Shown in pieces: positions 1-9,136 of a stretch of DNA of 15,871 nt. Position numbers and translations under genes: made by a program. Under the pieces are notes generated by a model. It was given only the letters and a program-made list of their open reading frames with translations. It was not told the DNA's origin and searched no databases. Position 1 is the stretch's first letter, and each line of letters opens with the position of its first letter. The DNA comes from DATBDM01 sp036269915 (lineage in GTDB: Bacteria > Actinomycetota > Thermoleophilia > Solirubrobacterales > Solirubrobacteraceae): positions 1 to 15,871 of the forward strand of contig DATBDM010000248.1 of NCBI GenBank assembly GCA_036269915.1, written 5' to 3'.

Positions 1-304
1 CGCGCTGATGAGGCTCGTGCGCCGGGTGCGGCCGGACCTGGCGATCTACTACCACCAGCACCTGCGCATCGTGGTGCGCGCGCCGGCCGCCGACCAGGCG
101 CTCCAGCGCGCCTACTCGCGCCGCACCGGCCTGCCGCTGCGCTCGCTCGGCCGCCTGTACGGCACCGCCGTGGCCTGGGAGAACCACGTGGTGCGCGGCG
201 GCAGCGCCTTCGTGGTCGAGCTCGGACCGGAACGGACGGACGCACGGCGCCACGCGAGCGCCGTGCTGGCGCTCGCGCGGACCTTGCGTCAGCGCAGCAC
301 GTAG
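1..304 (+). CDS. M14-family zinc carboxypeptidase / murein peptide amidase-like, C-terminal part
   Basis: This is the 3' end of a gene that begins before the window; the frame is open from base 2 and ends at TAG 302-304. About 100 residues are visible. The segment YYHQH fits the zinc-binding histidine region of M14 metallopeptidases, and AFVVELG near the end fits the strand carrying the catalytic glutamate. The run between them (GLPLRSLG, then GTAVAWENH) resembles actinobacterial M14 proteins related to MpaA, which trim peptidoglycan-derived or other peptides. The first zinc-binding motif (HxxE) would lie outside the window, so activity cannot be judged. The gene converges on the secreted protein to its right and the two reading frames overlap by 16 bp. 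The family call is from remembered family patterns; the exact substrate is unknown. Confidence 0.72.
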   Translation, partial: ALMRLVRRVRPDLAIYYHQHLRIVVRAPAADQALQRAYSRRTGLPLRSLGRLYGTAVAWENHVVRGGSAFVVELGPERTDARRHASAVLALARTLRQRST

Positions 305-2538
305 CGCTTCGTCTTGGCGCGGCGGCCCGGCGCGGTGACGCGCAGGGTCAGCGTCTCGCCGGTCCGCAGCGCGCGCTGGGCCTTCGTGAGCTTCCCGCGC
401 ACGTCGAGCGTGCCGCCGCGCCGGGGGCCGGCGAACGTCCGCTTCGCGAACGGGCACCTCTTGCCGGCACAGGAGAGGACGACGGTCGACCCGGCCGGGA
501 GCTTGGCGACGCTCAGCTTGGCGAGCGCCACGGCGGCGCCCTTCTTCGCCGGCACGAACGCCGCGGTGAACGTGGCCGGGTTGGCCAGGTTGCGCGCGAT
601 GATGCCGTCGCAGTTCTCGTCGACCGCGTTGCCGCGGATCTCGGGCGCGCCGGGATGGATCGACGGGTCGGCCTCGTCGCAGTCCTGCCCGACCGGGGAG
701 CCGTCGTGGTCGGCGTCCGCGGGGGGCCGCGGAGGCGCCGGCGCCGGCGGGCAGCCACCGTCGGCAGCCGAGCCGGCGACGGACGGGCAGCCGTCCTGAT
801 CGTCGGGGATCCCGTCGCCGTCGGAGTCGGCGGACGGGGCCGGCCGCGCCGGGCAGCCGTTCGTCCGCGCGCCCGCGACGCCGGGACAGGCGTCTGCGGC
901 GTCCGCGACGTCGTCGCCGTCGAGGTCGGCGGTCGTGCTGCTCTGCTCGCCGCCGATCGTCTGGCCGCTCTGGCCGCTCGCTGCGCGGGTGACGGTCGGC
1001 ACGCCCGCGACGAGCACGGCCGGCCCGGTGCCGCCGTCGCCCTCGGTGCCCAGCTGGAAGCGGTTCTGCTTGGCGAAGGTGAACGCCGCGCCGGTGCCGG
1101 TCGCGAAGATCGCGACGCTCGGGCCGCCGGCACCGCCGCCGCCCGTCCCGCCGGCGCCGCCGCCCCCGCCCGCGCCGCCCGCCGCGCCGTCGCCGACGAA
1201 GGCCGAGCACGCGCCGCTCGGGAACGTCTGCGCGGCGCCGCCGGCGCCACCGAGGCCGCCGGCGCCGCCGAGACCGCCGTCGCCACCGTCGCCGCCGCTG
1301 CCCGTCTTGAGGGTCGAGTCCGTCACGACCACCCGCGAGCGATAGGCGTAGACCGCGAACGAGCCGCCGCCATCGCGGCCCGCGTGGCCGCCGGTGCCGC
1401 CGTAGCCGCCGCCTCCACCACCGCCGCCGGCGTTGCCCGATGGGTTGTCGGGCGAGGAGTTCGAGCACGAGTCGGTGCCGGCGCCGGCGCCGCCGCCACC
1501 GCCGCCCCCACCACCGCGGCCGGTGGCGCCGTCGCTTGCGTTGCCGCGGCCGACCCACTCGGCGGCCGCGTCGGTCACGGCGAACGAGCCGGCGGTGCCG
1601 GCCCCGCCGTCCGCGCCGTTGCCGCCCCCGGTGCCCGCGACGCCGGCGATGCCGGAGCCGCCGGCGGGCTGGCCGCCCCCGCCGCCGTCCCCGCTCGTCC
1701 CGTCACCGATGGTCGACGCGCCGTCGGTGCCGTCCTGCCCGGACTGGGCCGGCCGGCCGTTCCCGCCGACCCCGCCGGCGTTCGCGCCCGAGCCCGCGCG
1801 GCCGCCCTCTGCGGTGTCGCTGAAGACGAACCCGTCGCCCTGCTCGCCCGCAGTCCCGGGGCCTCCGGCGACGCCCGCCGTGCCGGCCGCGCCGGGGCGG
1901 CCGTCGCCGGCCGAGCTGACCACGCGCTGGAGCACGACCTCGGAGCCGTTGATCGCGCGCAGCCCGTAGGCGGAGCCGCCGGCGCCCTGCGAGCTGCCGC
2001 TCAGGGTCAGCAGCTGCAGCACGACGCTGGTGGCGCCGTCCGCGAGCGCGCCCTGCGGCGTACCGGTGATCGTCGTGACCTCGCGCACGTCGCGGCGGCC
2101 GGTGATGACCTCGTAGCCGCCATAGAGCCCGACGCCGGACGCGAGCGTCGCCGAGCCCGGGTACGTGCCGCCGGCGAGGTAGACGTCCTTGCCCTGGGTC
2201 TGCGCGGCTCCGATCGCCGCGGCGAGCGTGCGCTTGGGCCGCGTCAGCGTGCCGGCGTCGAGGTCGCGGCCGCCCGGCGCGACGAAGATCGCCTTCGCCT
2301 GGTCGCCGTCGATGCCGTCGCAGTTGGAGTCCTCGAACGCGAGGTCGGGCCGGTCCACCGCTCCGCGGTGCACCGCCGGATCGAGCGGCGCACAGTCCTG
2401 GGCGTTCGGAGTGCCGTCGCCGTCGTAGTCCCCCGGCGAAGCGAGCGCGGCAGGGGTTCCCGCGAGAGCGAGCCCCAGCAGCGCCAGCAAGGTTGACCGC
2501 AGCGCAAGGGCGCCGAGGCCGATCGTTCGTGTGGACAA
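289..2538 (-). CDS. Secreted glycine-rich protein with MopE-type and thrombospondin type 3-like metal-binding repeats
   Basis: The 749-residue product starts with TTG; AGGAGA lies 7 nt upstream and decides the start. Residues 1-34 form a signal peptide (hydrophobic LLALLGLALAG, cleavage likely after ALA). Residues 37-77 are an Asp-rich MopE-like motif ending in NCDG. Residues 83-130 (IFVAPGGRDLDAGTLTRPKRT) match the DUF1565/right-handed beta-helix entry seen in surface proteins. Residues 210-475 are low-complexity Gly/Ala sequence including long Gly runs. Residues 538-600 hold two calcium-binding type 3 repeats (DSDGDGIPDDQDGCP), and 607-646 a second MopE motif. The last 90 residues form a compact domain with the pair C690/C695, of a kind common at the ends of secreted Solirubrobacterales proteins. 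No sortase motif or C-terminal membrane anchor is visible. Role inferred as extracellular matrix or surface protein; it is not necessarily linked to the pilus genes, since a hairpin and its own promoter separate them. Confidence 0.8.
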   Translation of the reverse strand: MSTRTIGLGALALRSTLLALLGLALAGTPAALASPGDYDGDGTPNAQDCAPLDPAVHRGAVDRPDLAFEDSNCDGIDGDQAKAIFVAPGGRDLDAGTLTRPKRTLAAAIGAAQTQGKDVYLAGGTYPGSATLASGVGLYGGYEVITGRRDVREVTTITGTPQGALADGATSVVLQLLTLSGSSQGAGGSAYGLRAINGSEVVLQRVVSSAGDGRPGAAGTAGVAGGPGTAGEQGDGFVFSDTAEGGRAGSGANAGGVGGNGRPAQSGQDGTDGASTIGDGTSGDGGGGGQPAGGSGIAGVAGTGGGNGADGGAGTAGSFAVTDAAAEWVGRGNASDGATGRGGGGGGGGGAGAGTDSCSNSSPDNPSGNAGGGGGGGGYGGTGGHAGRDGGGSFAVYAYRSRVVVTDSTLKTGSGGDGGDGGLGGAGGLGGAGGAAQTFPSGACSAFVGDGAAGGAGGGGGAGGTGGGGAGGPSVAIFATGTGAAFTFAKQNRFQLGTEGDGGTGPAVLVAGVPTVTRAASGQSGQTIGGEQSSTTADLDGDDVADAADACPGVAGARTNGCPARPAPSADSDGDGIPDDQDGCPSVAGSAADGGCPPAPAPPRPPADADHDGSPVGQDCDEADPSIHPGAPEIRGNAVDENCDGIIARNLANPATFTAAFVPAKKGAAVALAKLSVAKLPAGSTVVLSCAGKRCPFAKRTFAGPRRGGTLDVRGKLTKAQRALRTGETLTLRVTAPGRRAKTKRYVLR
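1114..1911 (-). repeat. Glycine-rich low-complexity coding region
   Basis: This part of the secreted protein gene codes for roughly residues 210-475. It is dominated by Gly and Ala, with patches resembling collagen-like Gly-x-y spacing and several uninterrupted Gly runs of 7-9 residues. On the plus strand it appears as long GCC/CCG tracts. Such sequence is prone to length change by slippage and to mis-assembly, so the exact length should be treated with care. Confidence 0.75.
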
Positions 2539-2545
2539 GTCCCTG

Positions 2546-2551
2546 TCTCCT
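2546..2551 (-). promoter_or_regulatory. Ribosome binding site of the secreted glycine-rich protein
   Basis: On the minus strand AGGAGA is followed by 7 nt and then the TTG start codon at 2538. It supports the TTG start, which is also the one that gives a complete signal peptide. Confidence 0.7.
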
Positions 2552-2589
2552 GCGCGCGTCGCGCGTCGCCTCGTTCGCCGTCGGCGGCG

Positions 2590-2618
2590 AACATATCCAC
2601 GTCACCGGCGGTCGGCAA
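2590..2618 (-). promoter_or_regulatory. Candidate sigma-70-type promoter for the secreted protein gene
   Basis: Reading the minus strand, TTGCCG (2618-2613) is followed after exactly 17 nt by TATGTT (2595-2590). This would start transcription near 2583 and leave an mRNA leader of about 45 nt containing the AGGAGA site. It is one of the few AT-containing patches in this GC-rich region. The call rests on consensus and spacing only. Confidence 0.45.
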
Positions 2619-2638
2619 GCCGCCGTTCGTCCACGACG

Positions 2639-2664
2639 AGGGGCCGGCGTCGCCGCCGGCCCCT
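2639..2664 (-). terminator. GC-rich hairpin after pilC, probable end of the pilus operon
   Basis: AGGGGCCGGCG and its exact reverse complement flank a 4-nt loop, giving a perfect 11-bp stem 32 nt downstream of the pilC stop codon. No U-rich tract follows, which is usual for hairpin terminators in high-GC actinobacteria. It lies between pilC and the promoter of the next gene, which is where a terminator is expected. Confidence 0.55.
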
Positions 2665-2695
2665 GCGAAGCACCTCCGGTGGGTTCTTCGACGCG

Positions 2696-3913
2696 CTACT
2701 TGATGGCGTCGTAGACCTTGAAGAGCGGCATGTACATCGCGATCACGATGAAGCCGACGATCGCGCCGACGAGCACGATCATGATCGGCTCGAGGATCGA
2801 CGTGAGGGCCTTGACCGCCGCTGCCACCTCGTCCTCGTAGAAGTCGGCGACCTTGGAGAGCATCGTGTCCAGGTTGCCGGTCTCCTCGCCGACGGCGATC
2901 ATCTGCGCGACCATCGGCGGGAAGATCGGGCTCTCCTTGAGCGGCGCCGCGATCGAGCCGCCGGACTTGACGGACTCGATGACGGACTCCATCGCCTCTT
3001 CGAGCACGACGTTGCCCGCGGTCTGGCCGGTCACCTCGATGGCCTGCATGATCGGCACGCCGGCCGAGTAGAGCGCCGAGAAGGTGCGCGACCAGCGCGC
3101 GAGCGAGATCTTCTGGACGGTGTCGCCGATCTTCGCCGGGATGCGCAGGCGCAGCCGGTCCCACTGCGGGCGGCCCCAGCTCGAGCGCTTCCACTTGCGG
3201 AATCCGACGACGATGCCGACGCTGCCGCCGAACACGAGGTACCACTGGTGCGTGAAGAGGTGCGACAGCGCCACCGTGAACTTGGTGATCGCCGGCAGGT
3301 CGCCGCCGAAGTCCTTGAACACGCTGACGAACACCGGGACGATGAAGGTGATCAGCGCGACGAGCACGATCAGCGCGAAGGACATGACGACCATCGGGTA
3401 CGCCATCGCCGACTTGACCTGGCGGCGGAGCGCGTCGTCCTTCTCGAGCTGGTCCGCGACCCGCTCGAGGGACTCCTCGAGCACGCCGCCCGCCTCGCCC
3501 GCCCGCATCATCGCGACGTAGAGCGGGCTGAAGATCTTCGACTGGTTGGCGAGCGCGTCGGAGAAGTTCGCCCCGGCCTCGATCTCCTCGCGGACCGTGG
3601 CGATCGCCTCGCGCAGCTTGTCGTTATCGATCTGCTCCTCGAGGACGTAGAACGCGCGGAGCAGCGTCATGCCCGAGGCGACCATCGTCGCCAGCTGCCG
3701 GGTCATGATCGTCAGCTCCGCCGCCTTGACCCGCTTGGGCAGGAGGCGGATCTCCATCTTCATGCCCGACTTCTTCTCGCGCAGGTCCATCACCGTGAGG
3801 CCCTGCGTGCGCAGCACCTCGCGGACGGCCTCGGCGCTGGCGCCGACCACCTCGCCGGCGGACGGGACGCCCGAGCGGTCGACCGCCTTGTAGTTGAAGG
3901 TCGCGGCGGCCAT
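2696..3913 (-). CDS. pilC: Type IV pilus inner-membrane platform protein PilC (GspF family)
   Basis: The 405-residue product has the normal length and plan of PilC/GspF: a short N-terminal stretch (FNYKAVDRSG), then two copies of the T2SSF domain at about 67-190 and 270-392. Hydrophobic segments lie near 171-193, 223-238 and 372-395. The family signature is clear in both copies, for example MMRAGEAGGVLEESLERVAD and AVGEETGNLDTMLSKVADFY, and the C-terminal helix begins LEPIMIVLVGAIVGF. PilC forms the membrane platform on which PilB and PilT act to polymerise or withdraw pilins. The ATG overlaps the pilT stop as TGATG, so translation is probably coupled. It is the last gene of the operon and is followed by a GC-rich hairpin. 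Confidence 0.95.
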   Translation of the reverse strand: MAAATFNYKAVDRSGVPSAGEVVGASAEAVREVLRTQGLTVMDLREKKSGMKMEIRLLPKRVKAAELTIMTRQLATMVASGMTLLRAFYVLEEQIDNDKLREAIATVREEIEAGANFSDALANQSKIFSPLYVAMMRAGEAGGVLEESLERVADQLEKDDALRRQVKSAMAYPMVVMSFALIVLVALITFIVPVFVSVFKDFGGDLPAITKFTVALSHLFTHQWYLVFGGSVGIVVGFRKWKRSSWGRPQWDRLRLRIPAKIGDTVQKISLARWSRTFSALYSAGVPIMQAIEVTGQTAGNVVLEEAMESVIESVKSGGSIAAPLKESPIFPPMVAQMIAVGEETGNLDTMLSKVADFYEDEVAAAVKALTSILEPIMIVLVGAIVGFIVIAMYMPLFKVYDAIK

Positions 3914-5022
3914 CAGGCGGCGACCGGCTGCGGCGGGAGCATGCCTGTGATGGCGCCCTCGGCCTCGACGAGCTTGCGCAGCTCCGACGGCTGCGAGCTG
4001 CGGGCCTCGGCGGCGGCCATCGTGATCCGGTTCGCGCGCACGAGCCCGGCGAGCGAGGCGTCCATCGTCTGCATACCGTGCTGGCCGCCGGTCTGGATCA
4101 GCGAGTAGATCTGGTGGGTCTTGTGCTCGCGGATCAGGTTGCGGACACCGGCCGTGGGCACGAGCACCTCGGCGGCGACGCAGCGGCCGAGGCCGTCGGC
4201 GGTCGGCACCAGCGTCTGGGTGACGATCCCCTGGAGGCCGATCGCGAGCTGTGCGCGGACCTGCCCCTGCTGGGACGGCGGGAAGACGTCGATGATGCGG
4301 TCGACGGTCTGCGGCGCGTCCTGCGTGTGCAGGGTCGCGAAGACCAGGTGGCCGGTCTCCGCCGCGGTCAGGGCGGTGCCGATCGTCTCCATGTCGCGCA
4401 TCTCGCCGACGAGGATCACGTCGGGGTCCTGGCGCAACGCGGCCTTCAGGGCCAGCGCGAAGCTCGGGGCGTCGGCGCCCAGCTCGCGCTGGTTGACGAT
4501 GCAGCGCTTGTGCGAGTGCAGGAACTCGATCGGGTCCTCGATCGTCATGATGTGCTCGTCGCGCGTCTCGTTGATCTCGTTGATGATCGAGGCGAGCGTC
4601 GTCGACTTGCCGGAGCCGGTCGGGCCGGTCACGAGCACGATGCCGCGCGGCTTCGTGGCGAAGCCGCGGATCACCGCGGGCATCCCGAGCTTCTCGAGCG
4701 GGACCGTCTCGGACGGGATGATGCGGAAGGCGGCGCCGAGGGTGCCGCGCTGGAAGTACGTGTTGACGCGGAAGCGGCCGACCCCGGGGATCGAGTAGGC
4801 GAAGTCGAGCTGCCAGTCGGTCTCGAGACGCTGGCGCTGGGAGTTGTTGAGGATCGCGTAGACGATCTCGCGCGTATCGGTCGGCGTCAGACTCGGCATC
4901 CCCTCCATCGCGACCAGCCCGCCGCGGATGCGCAGCATCGGGGGCGAGCCCGCGGTCAGGTGGAGGTCGGACGCCTTGTTCTTGACGACGGCCAGCAGGA
5001 TCTCGGAGAAGTCGAGGGTCAT
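3913..5022 (-). CDS. pilT: Type IV pilus retraction ATPase PilT
   Basis: The 369-residue product is a complete PilT-type hexameric ATPase. Visible motifs are Walker A GPTGSGKST at 133-141, the Asp box TIEDPIEF at 160-167, Walker B DVILVGEMRD at 201-210, the His box TGHLVFATLHT at 223-233, and the PilT-specific AGVRNLIREHK motif at 291-301. The last marks it as a retraction motor and not a PilB paralogue. It pulls pilins back into the membrane and so drives twitching motility or DNA uptake, where those occur. The ATG at 5022 is preceded by a weak purine-rich GAAAGAG. A 148-bp gap with repeats and a hairpin separates it from pilB, unlike the overlapping junctions elsewhere in this operon, so its level may be set separately. 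Confidence 0.95.
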   Translation of the reverse strand: MTLDFSEILLAVVKNKASDLHLTAGSPPMLRIRGGLVAMEGMPSLTPTDTREIVYAILNNSQRQRLETDWQLDFAYSIPGVGRFRVNTYFQRGTLGAAFRIIPSETVPLEKLGMPAVIRGFATKPRGIVLVTGPTGSGKSTTLASIINEINETRDEHIMTIEDPIEFLHSHKRCIVNQRELGADAPSFALALKAALRQDPDVILVGEMRDMETIGTALTAAETGHLVFATLHTQDAPQTVDRIIDVFPPSQQGQVRAQLAIGLQGIVTQTLVPTADGLGRCVAAEVLVPTAGVRNLIREHKTHQIYSLIQTGGQHGMQTMDASLAGLVRANRITMAAAEARSSQPSELRKLVEAEGAITGMLPPQPVAA

Positions 5023-5085
5023 CGTGCTCTTTCATCGGCAGCATCGTCCCCCGGCTGTAGATCGGGTCCAGACCGGAGATGTCGA

Positions 5086-5118
5086 GTGCGGCTTACTCGC
5101 CACTCGCAAGCTCGGGCG
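5086..5118. repeat. 33-nt direct repeat, copy 1 (pilB-pilT gap)
   Basis: This copy begins GTGCGGCTTACTCGCC and ends CAAGCTCGGGCG. It matches the second copy at 5128-5160 in 32 of 33 positions; the only difference is A versus G in the middle. The copies start 42 bp apart. It lies in non-coding DNA between pilB and pilT. Confidence 0.8.
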
Positions 5119-5127
5119 CGAACTTGC

Positions 5128-5160
5128 GTGCGGCTTACTCGCCGCTCGCAAGCTCGGGCG
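5128..5160. repeat. 33-nt direct repeat, copy 2 (pilB-pilT gap)
   Basis: This is the second copy of the repeat. It lies closer to the pilB stop codon, and its downstream edge contributes to the hairpin at 5143-5164. Whether the unit occurs elsewhere in the genome cannot be seen from this window. Confidence 0.8.
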
Positions 5161-5164
5161 AGCG
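5143..5164 (-). promoter_or_regulatory. Hairpin just after pilB, possible attenuator or mRNA stabiliser
   Basis: On the minus strand CGCTCGC and GCGAGCG form a perfect 7-bp stem around an 8-nt loop, starting 6 nt beyond the pilB stop codon. Without a U-tract it may be a weak terminator or a 3'-end stabiliser that sets the pilB:pilT ratio. This role is inference. Confidence 0.35.
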
Positions 5165-5170
5165 CCTTGA

Positions 5171-6975
<1,805 letters not shown>

Positions 6976-6979
<4 letters not shown>

Positions 6980-7791
6980 ATGCTCGAGCTGTTTCCGGCG
7001 GCCTCCCGCATGACGGTGCGGGGCGCCACCATGCCGGTCCAGCGTTCAAACGACGCAGCGCCCTGGGCCACCAGGATCTCCAGTCCGTCGACCACGTCGG
7101 CCCCTCGTGTTCTTGCCGCTTCGAGGAATCGCGTGCCGCCGTCCCGATAGACCAGGTCCACCACGAGGCTTCCGGCACCCAGATCATCGGCTTGCAGCGG
7201 CAGCGCCTTGAACGGCGCGAGCTCCCCCGCGAGCCCCACCGAGGTGCAGTTGACGACCAGCTCGGGCGCCTCGAGGACCTCGGAAGCCGCCACGGCGCGC
7301 GCCCCGAGCTCCGCCGCGAGCGCCTCGGCGCGCCCGGGCGTCCGGTTCCAGATCAGCACCTCCGCGGCGCCGGCCTGGCGCAACGCCCACACGACCGCCC
7401 GGGCGCTGCCGCCGGCGCCGAGCACCAGCGCACGGGCCCCACGCAGGTCCCGGTCGCCGGGCAGCGCGTCGAGGAACCCTGGCGCGTCGGTGTTCTCGGC
7501 CAGGATGCGGCCGTCCTCGAAGGTGAGGGTGTTCGCAGCCCCGATCGCCAGCGCGGCCTCGGATGCCTCGTCGGCGAGCGCGAGCGCGGCCTCCTTGTGC
7601 GGGATCGTCACGTTGACGCCCCGGAAGCCCGTGGCGGGCAGCGCGGCGACGGTCTCCGCGAACAGCTCGGGCGGCAGCGGCAGGCGCAGGTAATGCCAGT
7701 CGCGCAGGCCGCACGCCCGCAGCGCGGCCTCGTGCATCTGCGGCGAGCGCGAGTGCGCGACCGGCCAGCCGCAGACCCCGAGGCGGATCAT
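6976..7791 (-). CDS. aroE: Shikimate dehydrogenase AroE
   Basis: The 271-residue product has the normal AroE length. The N-terminal substrate domain carries the shikimate-binding HSRSP (residues 13-17), NVTIPHKE with catalytic Lys66, and NTDAPGF with catalytic Asp102. The NADP domain carries the glycine-rich loop GAGGSARA at 125-132 and the NRT motif at 149-151 that favours NADPH. The C-terminal DGLEILVAQGAASFERWTG is also typical. It reduces 3-dehydroshikimate to shikimate in aromatic amino-acid synthesis in the cytoplasm. It is joined to mltG upstream and pilB downstream by 4-base ATGA overlaps. The coupling of a biosynthetic enzyme to pilus motor genes probably reflects operon history and not a shared function. 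Confidence 0.96.
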
Positions 7792-8939
7792 CCCCCGCCG
7801 CGGGAGGCCTGGTAGCGCTGCTGGTCGCGCAGGAACTGCGCGTTCGTGGACGAGAAGGCGTGGGCGCCCGAGTTGCCGGGCTTGCGGACGTAGAAGAAGT
7901 AGTCGACCTTGGCCGGGTTGGCGGCGGCCTTCAGCGAGGCCAGGCCGGGGTTGCCGATCGGGGTCGGCGGCAGCCCGCGGCGCAGGCGCGTGTTGTAGGG
8001 CTCGTCGGCCTGGAGCTCGGAGACGCGGATCGGGCGCGCCCAGTTGTTCGTGTAGTAGCGGATCGTCGCGTCGATGCCGAGCGGCGAGTCGGCCTTCAGG
8101 CGGTTGTAGATCACGGCGGAGACGAGCGGGCGCTCGCGGTCCAGCTGCGCCTCGCGCTCGATCATCGAGGCGATGATCAGCACGTCGTAGCGGGTCAGGT
8201 TCTTCTTGCGCGCGTAGGACATGTCGACCTGCGCGAAGTTCTGCCTGAAGGCGGCGAGCTGCTTGGCGACGAGGTCCTTGGCCGGGCTCTTGCGCACGAG
8301 CGTGTAGGTCGCCGGGAACAGGAAGCCCTCGGGCGAGGTGGTGCCCTTGGGCGCGCCGAGCCGGCGGATCGCCTTGAGGACCTTCTTGCTGCTCGCCGCC
8401 TTGGTGTAGGAGCCCGTGACCTTGCCGCTGCGGTCGACGACGGGCGCCTCCTCCTTGAGCGAGGGGCCCTCGGGCAGCGTCACGTTGACCGTCGGGACGA
8501 CCTTGACCTTGGGGCCCTTCTGCAGCGCGGCGATCGCGTCGCCGTAGCTCATGCCCTTGGCGAGCTTGTAGTCGCCGGGCCGCAGTCCGCCGCGGCGGCC
8601 GGTGACCGTCGCGTTGATCTGGAAGAAGGTGGCGTCGTCGACGACGCCCTTGTCGGCGAGCAGCGAGCCGATCTTGGAGACGTTCGCGCCAGCCGGGACC
8701 GCCACGCGGACGATGCCCGCGCCGGCGCCGTGGCCGGGCTGGAAGGTCTTGACGCCGAGCACGACCACCGCGATCAGCACGAGGAAGGCGGCGACCGCGA
8801 TCAGGCGGCGGCCCCAACGGCGCTCGCCCCGCTCGCGGGGGCGCCGGTCGCGCGGCGGCGGGGTGCGGCGGACGGGCCGGCGCGGTGGGGGCGGACGGCG
8901 CACGGACGCGCGCCGTGACGTGAGGGGGCGATCGGCCAC
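7788..8939 (-). CDS. mltG: Endolytic murein transglycosylase MltG (YceG-like)
   Basis: From GTG 8939 the product is 383 residues. It has an Arg/Pro-rich cytoplasmic N-terminus (1-45), one membrane helix (46-63), a LysM-like region (about 75-145) and the YceG catalytic domain. The catalytic glutamate is E261 in ASMIEREAQ, and the family signature YNTRLRRGLPPTPIGNPG lies at 315-332. MltG cleaves nascent glycan strands at the outer face of the membrane and so limits strand length. The start is uncertain. No Shine-Dalgarno precedes GTG 8939, although TACCCT sits 7 nt upstream and could serve a leaderless mRNA. The same frame is also open upstream to 9140 with coding-like composition, ending at a CTG that overlaps the previous gene's TGA; that form would have 450 residues. 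It ends in an ATGA overlap with aroE. Confidence 0.93.
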   Translation of the reverse strand: MADRPLTSRRASVRRPPPPRRPVRRTPPPRDRRPRERGERRWGRRLIAVAAFLVLIAVVVLGVKTFQPGHGAGAGIVRVAVPAGANVSKIGSLLADKGVVDDATFFQINATVTGRRGGLRPGDYKLAKGMSYGDAIAALQKGPKVKVVPTVNVTLPEGPSLKEEAPVVDRSGKVTGSYTKAASSKKVLKAIRRLGAPKGTTSPEGFLFPATYTLVRKSPAKDLVAKQLAAFRQNFAQVDMSYARKKNLTRYDVLIIASMIEREAQLDRERPLVSAVIYNRLKADSPLGIDATIRYYTNNWARPIRVSELQADEPYNTRLRRGLPPTPIGNPGLASLKAAANPAKVDYFFYVRKPGNSGAHAFSSTNAQFLRDQQRYQASRGGG

Positions 8940-8946
8940 GGCAGTC

Positions 8947-8952
8947 AGGGTA
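8947..8952 (-). promoter_or_regulatory. TAnnnT box before mltG GTG (possible leaderless -10)
   Basis: TACCCT on the minus strand ends 7 nt before GTG 8939, the spacing expected for a -10 element of a transcript starting at the start codon. No convincing -35 is seen. It competes with the idea that this stretch is itself coding. Confidence 0.25.
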
Positions 8953-8965
8953 CGAACGTCGTCCG

Positions 8966-9007
8966 ACGGCTGCTCCGGCTCGGGTGACGGCTGCTCCGGC
9001 TCGGGTG
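8966..9007. repeat. Perfect tandem duplication of a 21-bp unit upstream of mltG
   Basis: Two identical 21-bp units beginning ACGGCTGCTCCGG are arranged head to tail at 8966-8986 and 8987-9007. In the mltG frame each unit codes for the heptapeptide PEPEQPS. Preservation of the frame (21 = 7 codons) is compatible with the stretch being translated as an extended MltG N-terminus. Confidence 0.85.
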
Positions 9008-9136
9008 CGGGAACGGGCTGCGCGGGCAGGGGCTCGCCCGCCCGCCCCGCGCGCCGCGCCGCTCGTTCGTCGGCGGCTCGGCGGCGATCTTCCGCGGTGC
9101 GCTCAGGGGGTCCGTCGGCGTTCCGGCGGACCGGGC

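Noticed and set aside
655..2496. 613-codon plus-strand frame opposite the secreted glycine-rich protein
   Set aside because: The opposite strand has a signal peptide, metal-binding motifs and a ribosome binding site. The plus frame is Arg/Ala low-complexity sequence produced by complementing Gly/Ala codons.
5086..5160. Possible CRISPR array
   Set aside because: There are only two repeat units, the gap between them is 9 nt, there are no further repeats or spacers, and no cas genes are nearby.
5023..5170. Continuation of a minus-strand frame through the repeats, reading ACERRVSRT and ACEWRVSRT
   Set aside because: The frame belongs to a shadow of pilB; the real pilB ends at TAA 5173-5171. The repeated peptide follows simply from the DNA repeat.
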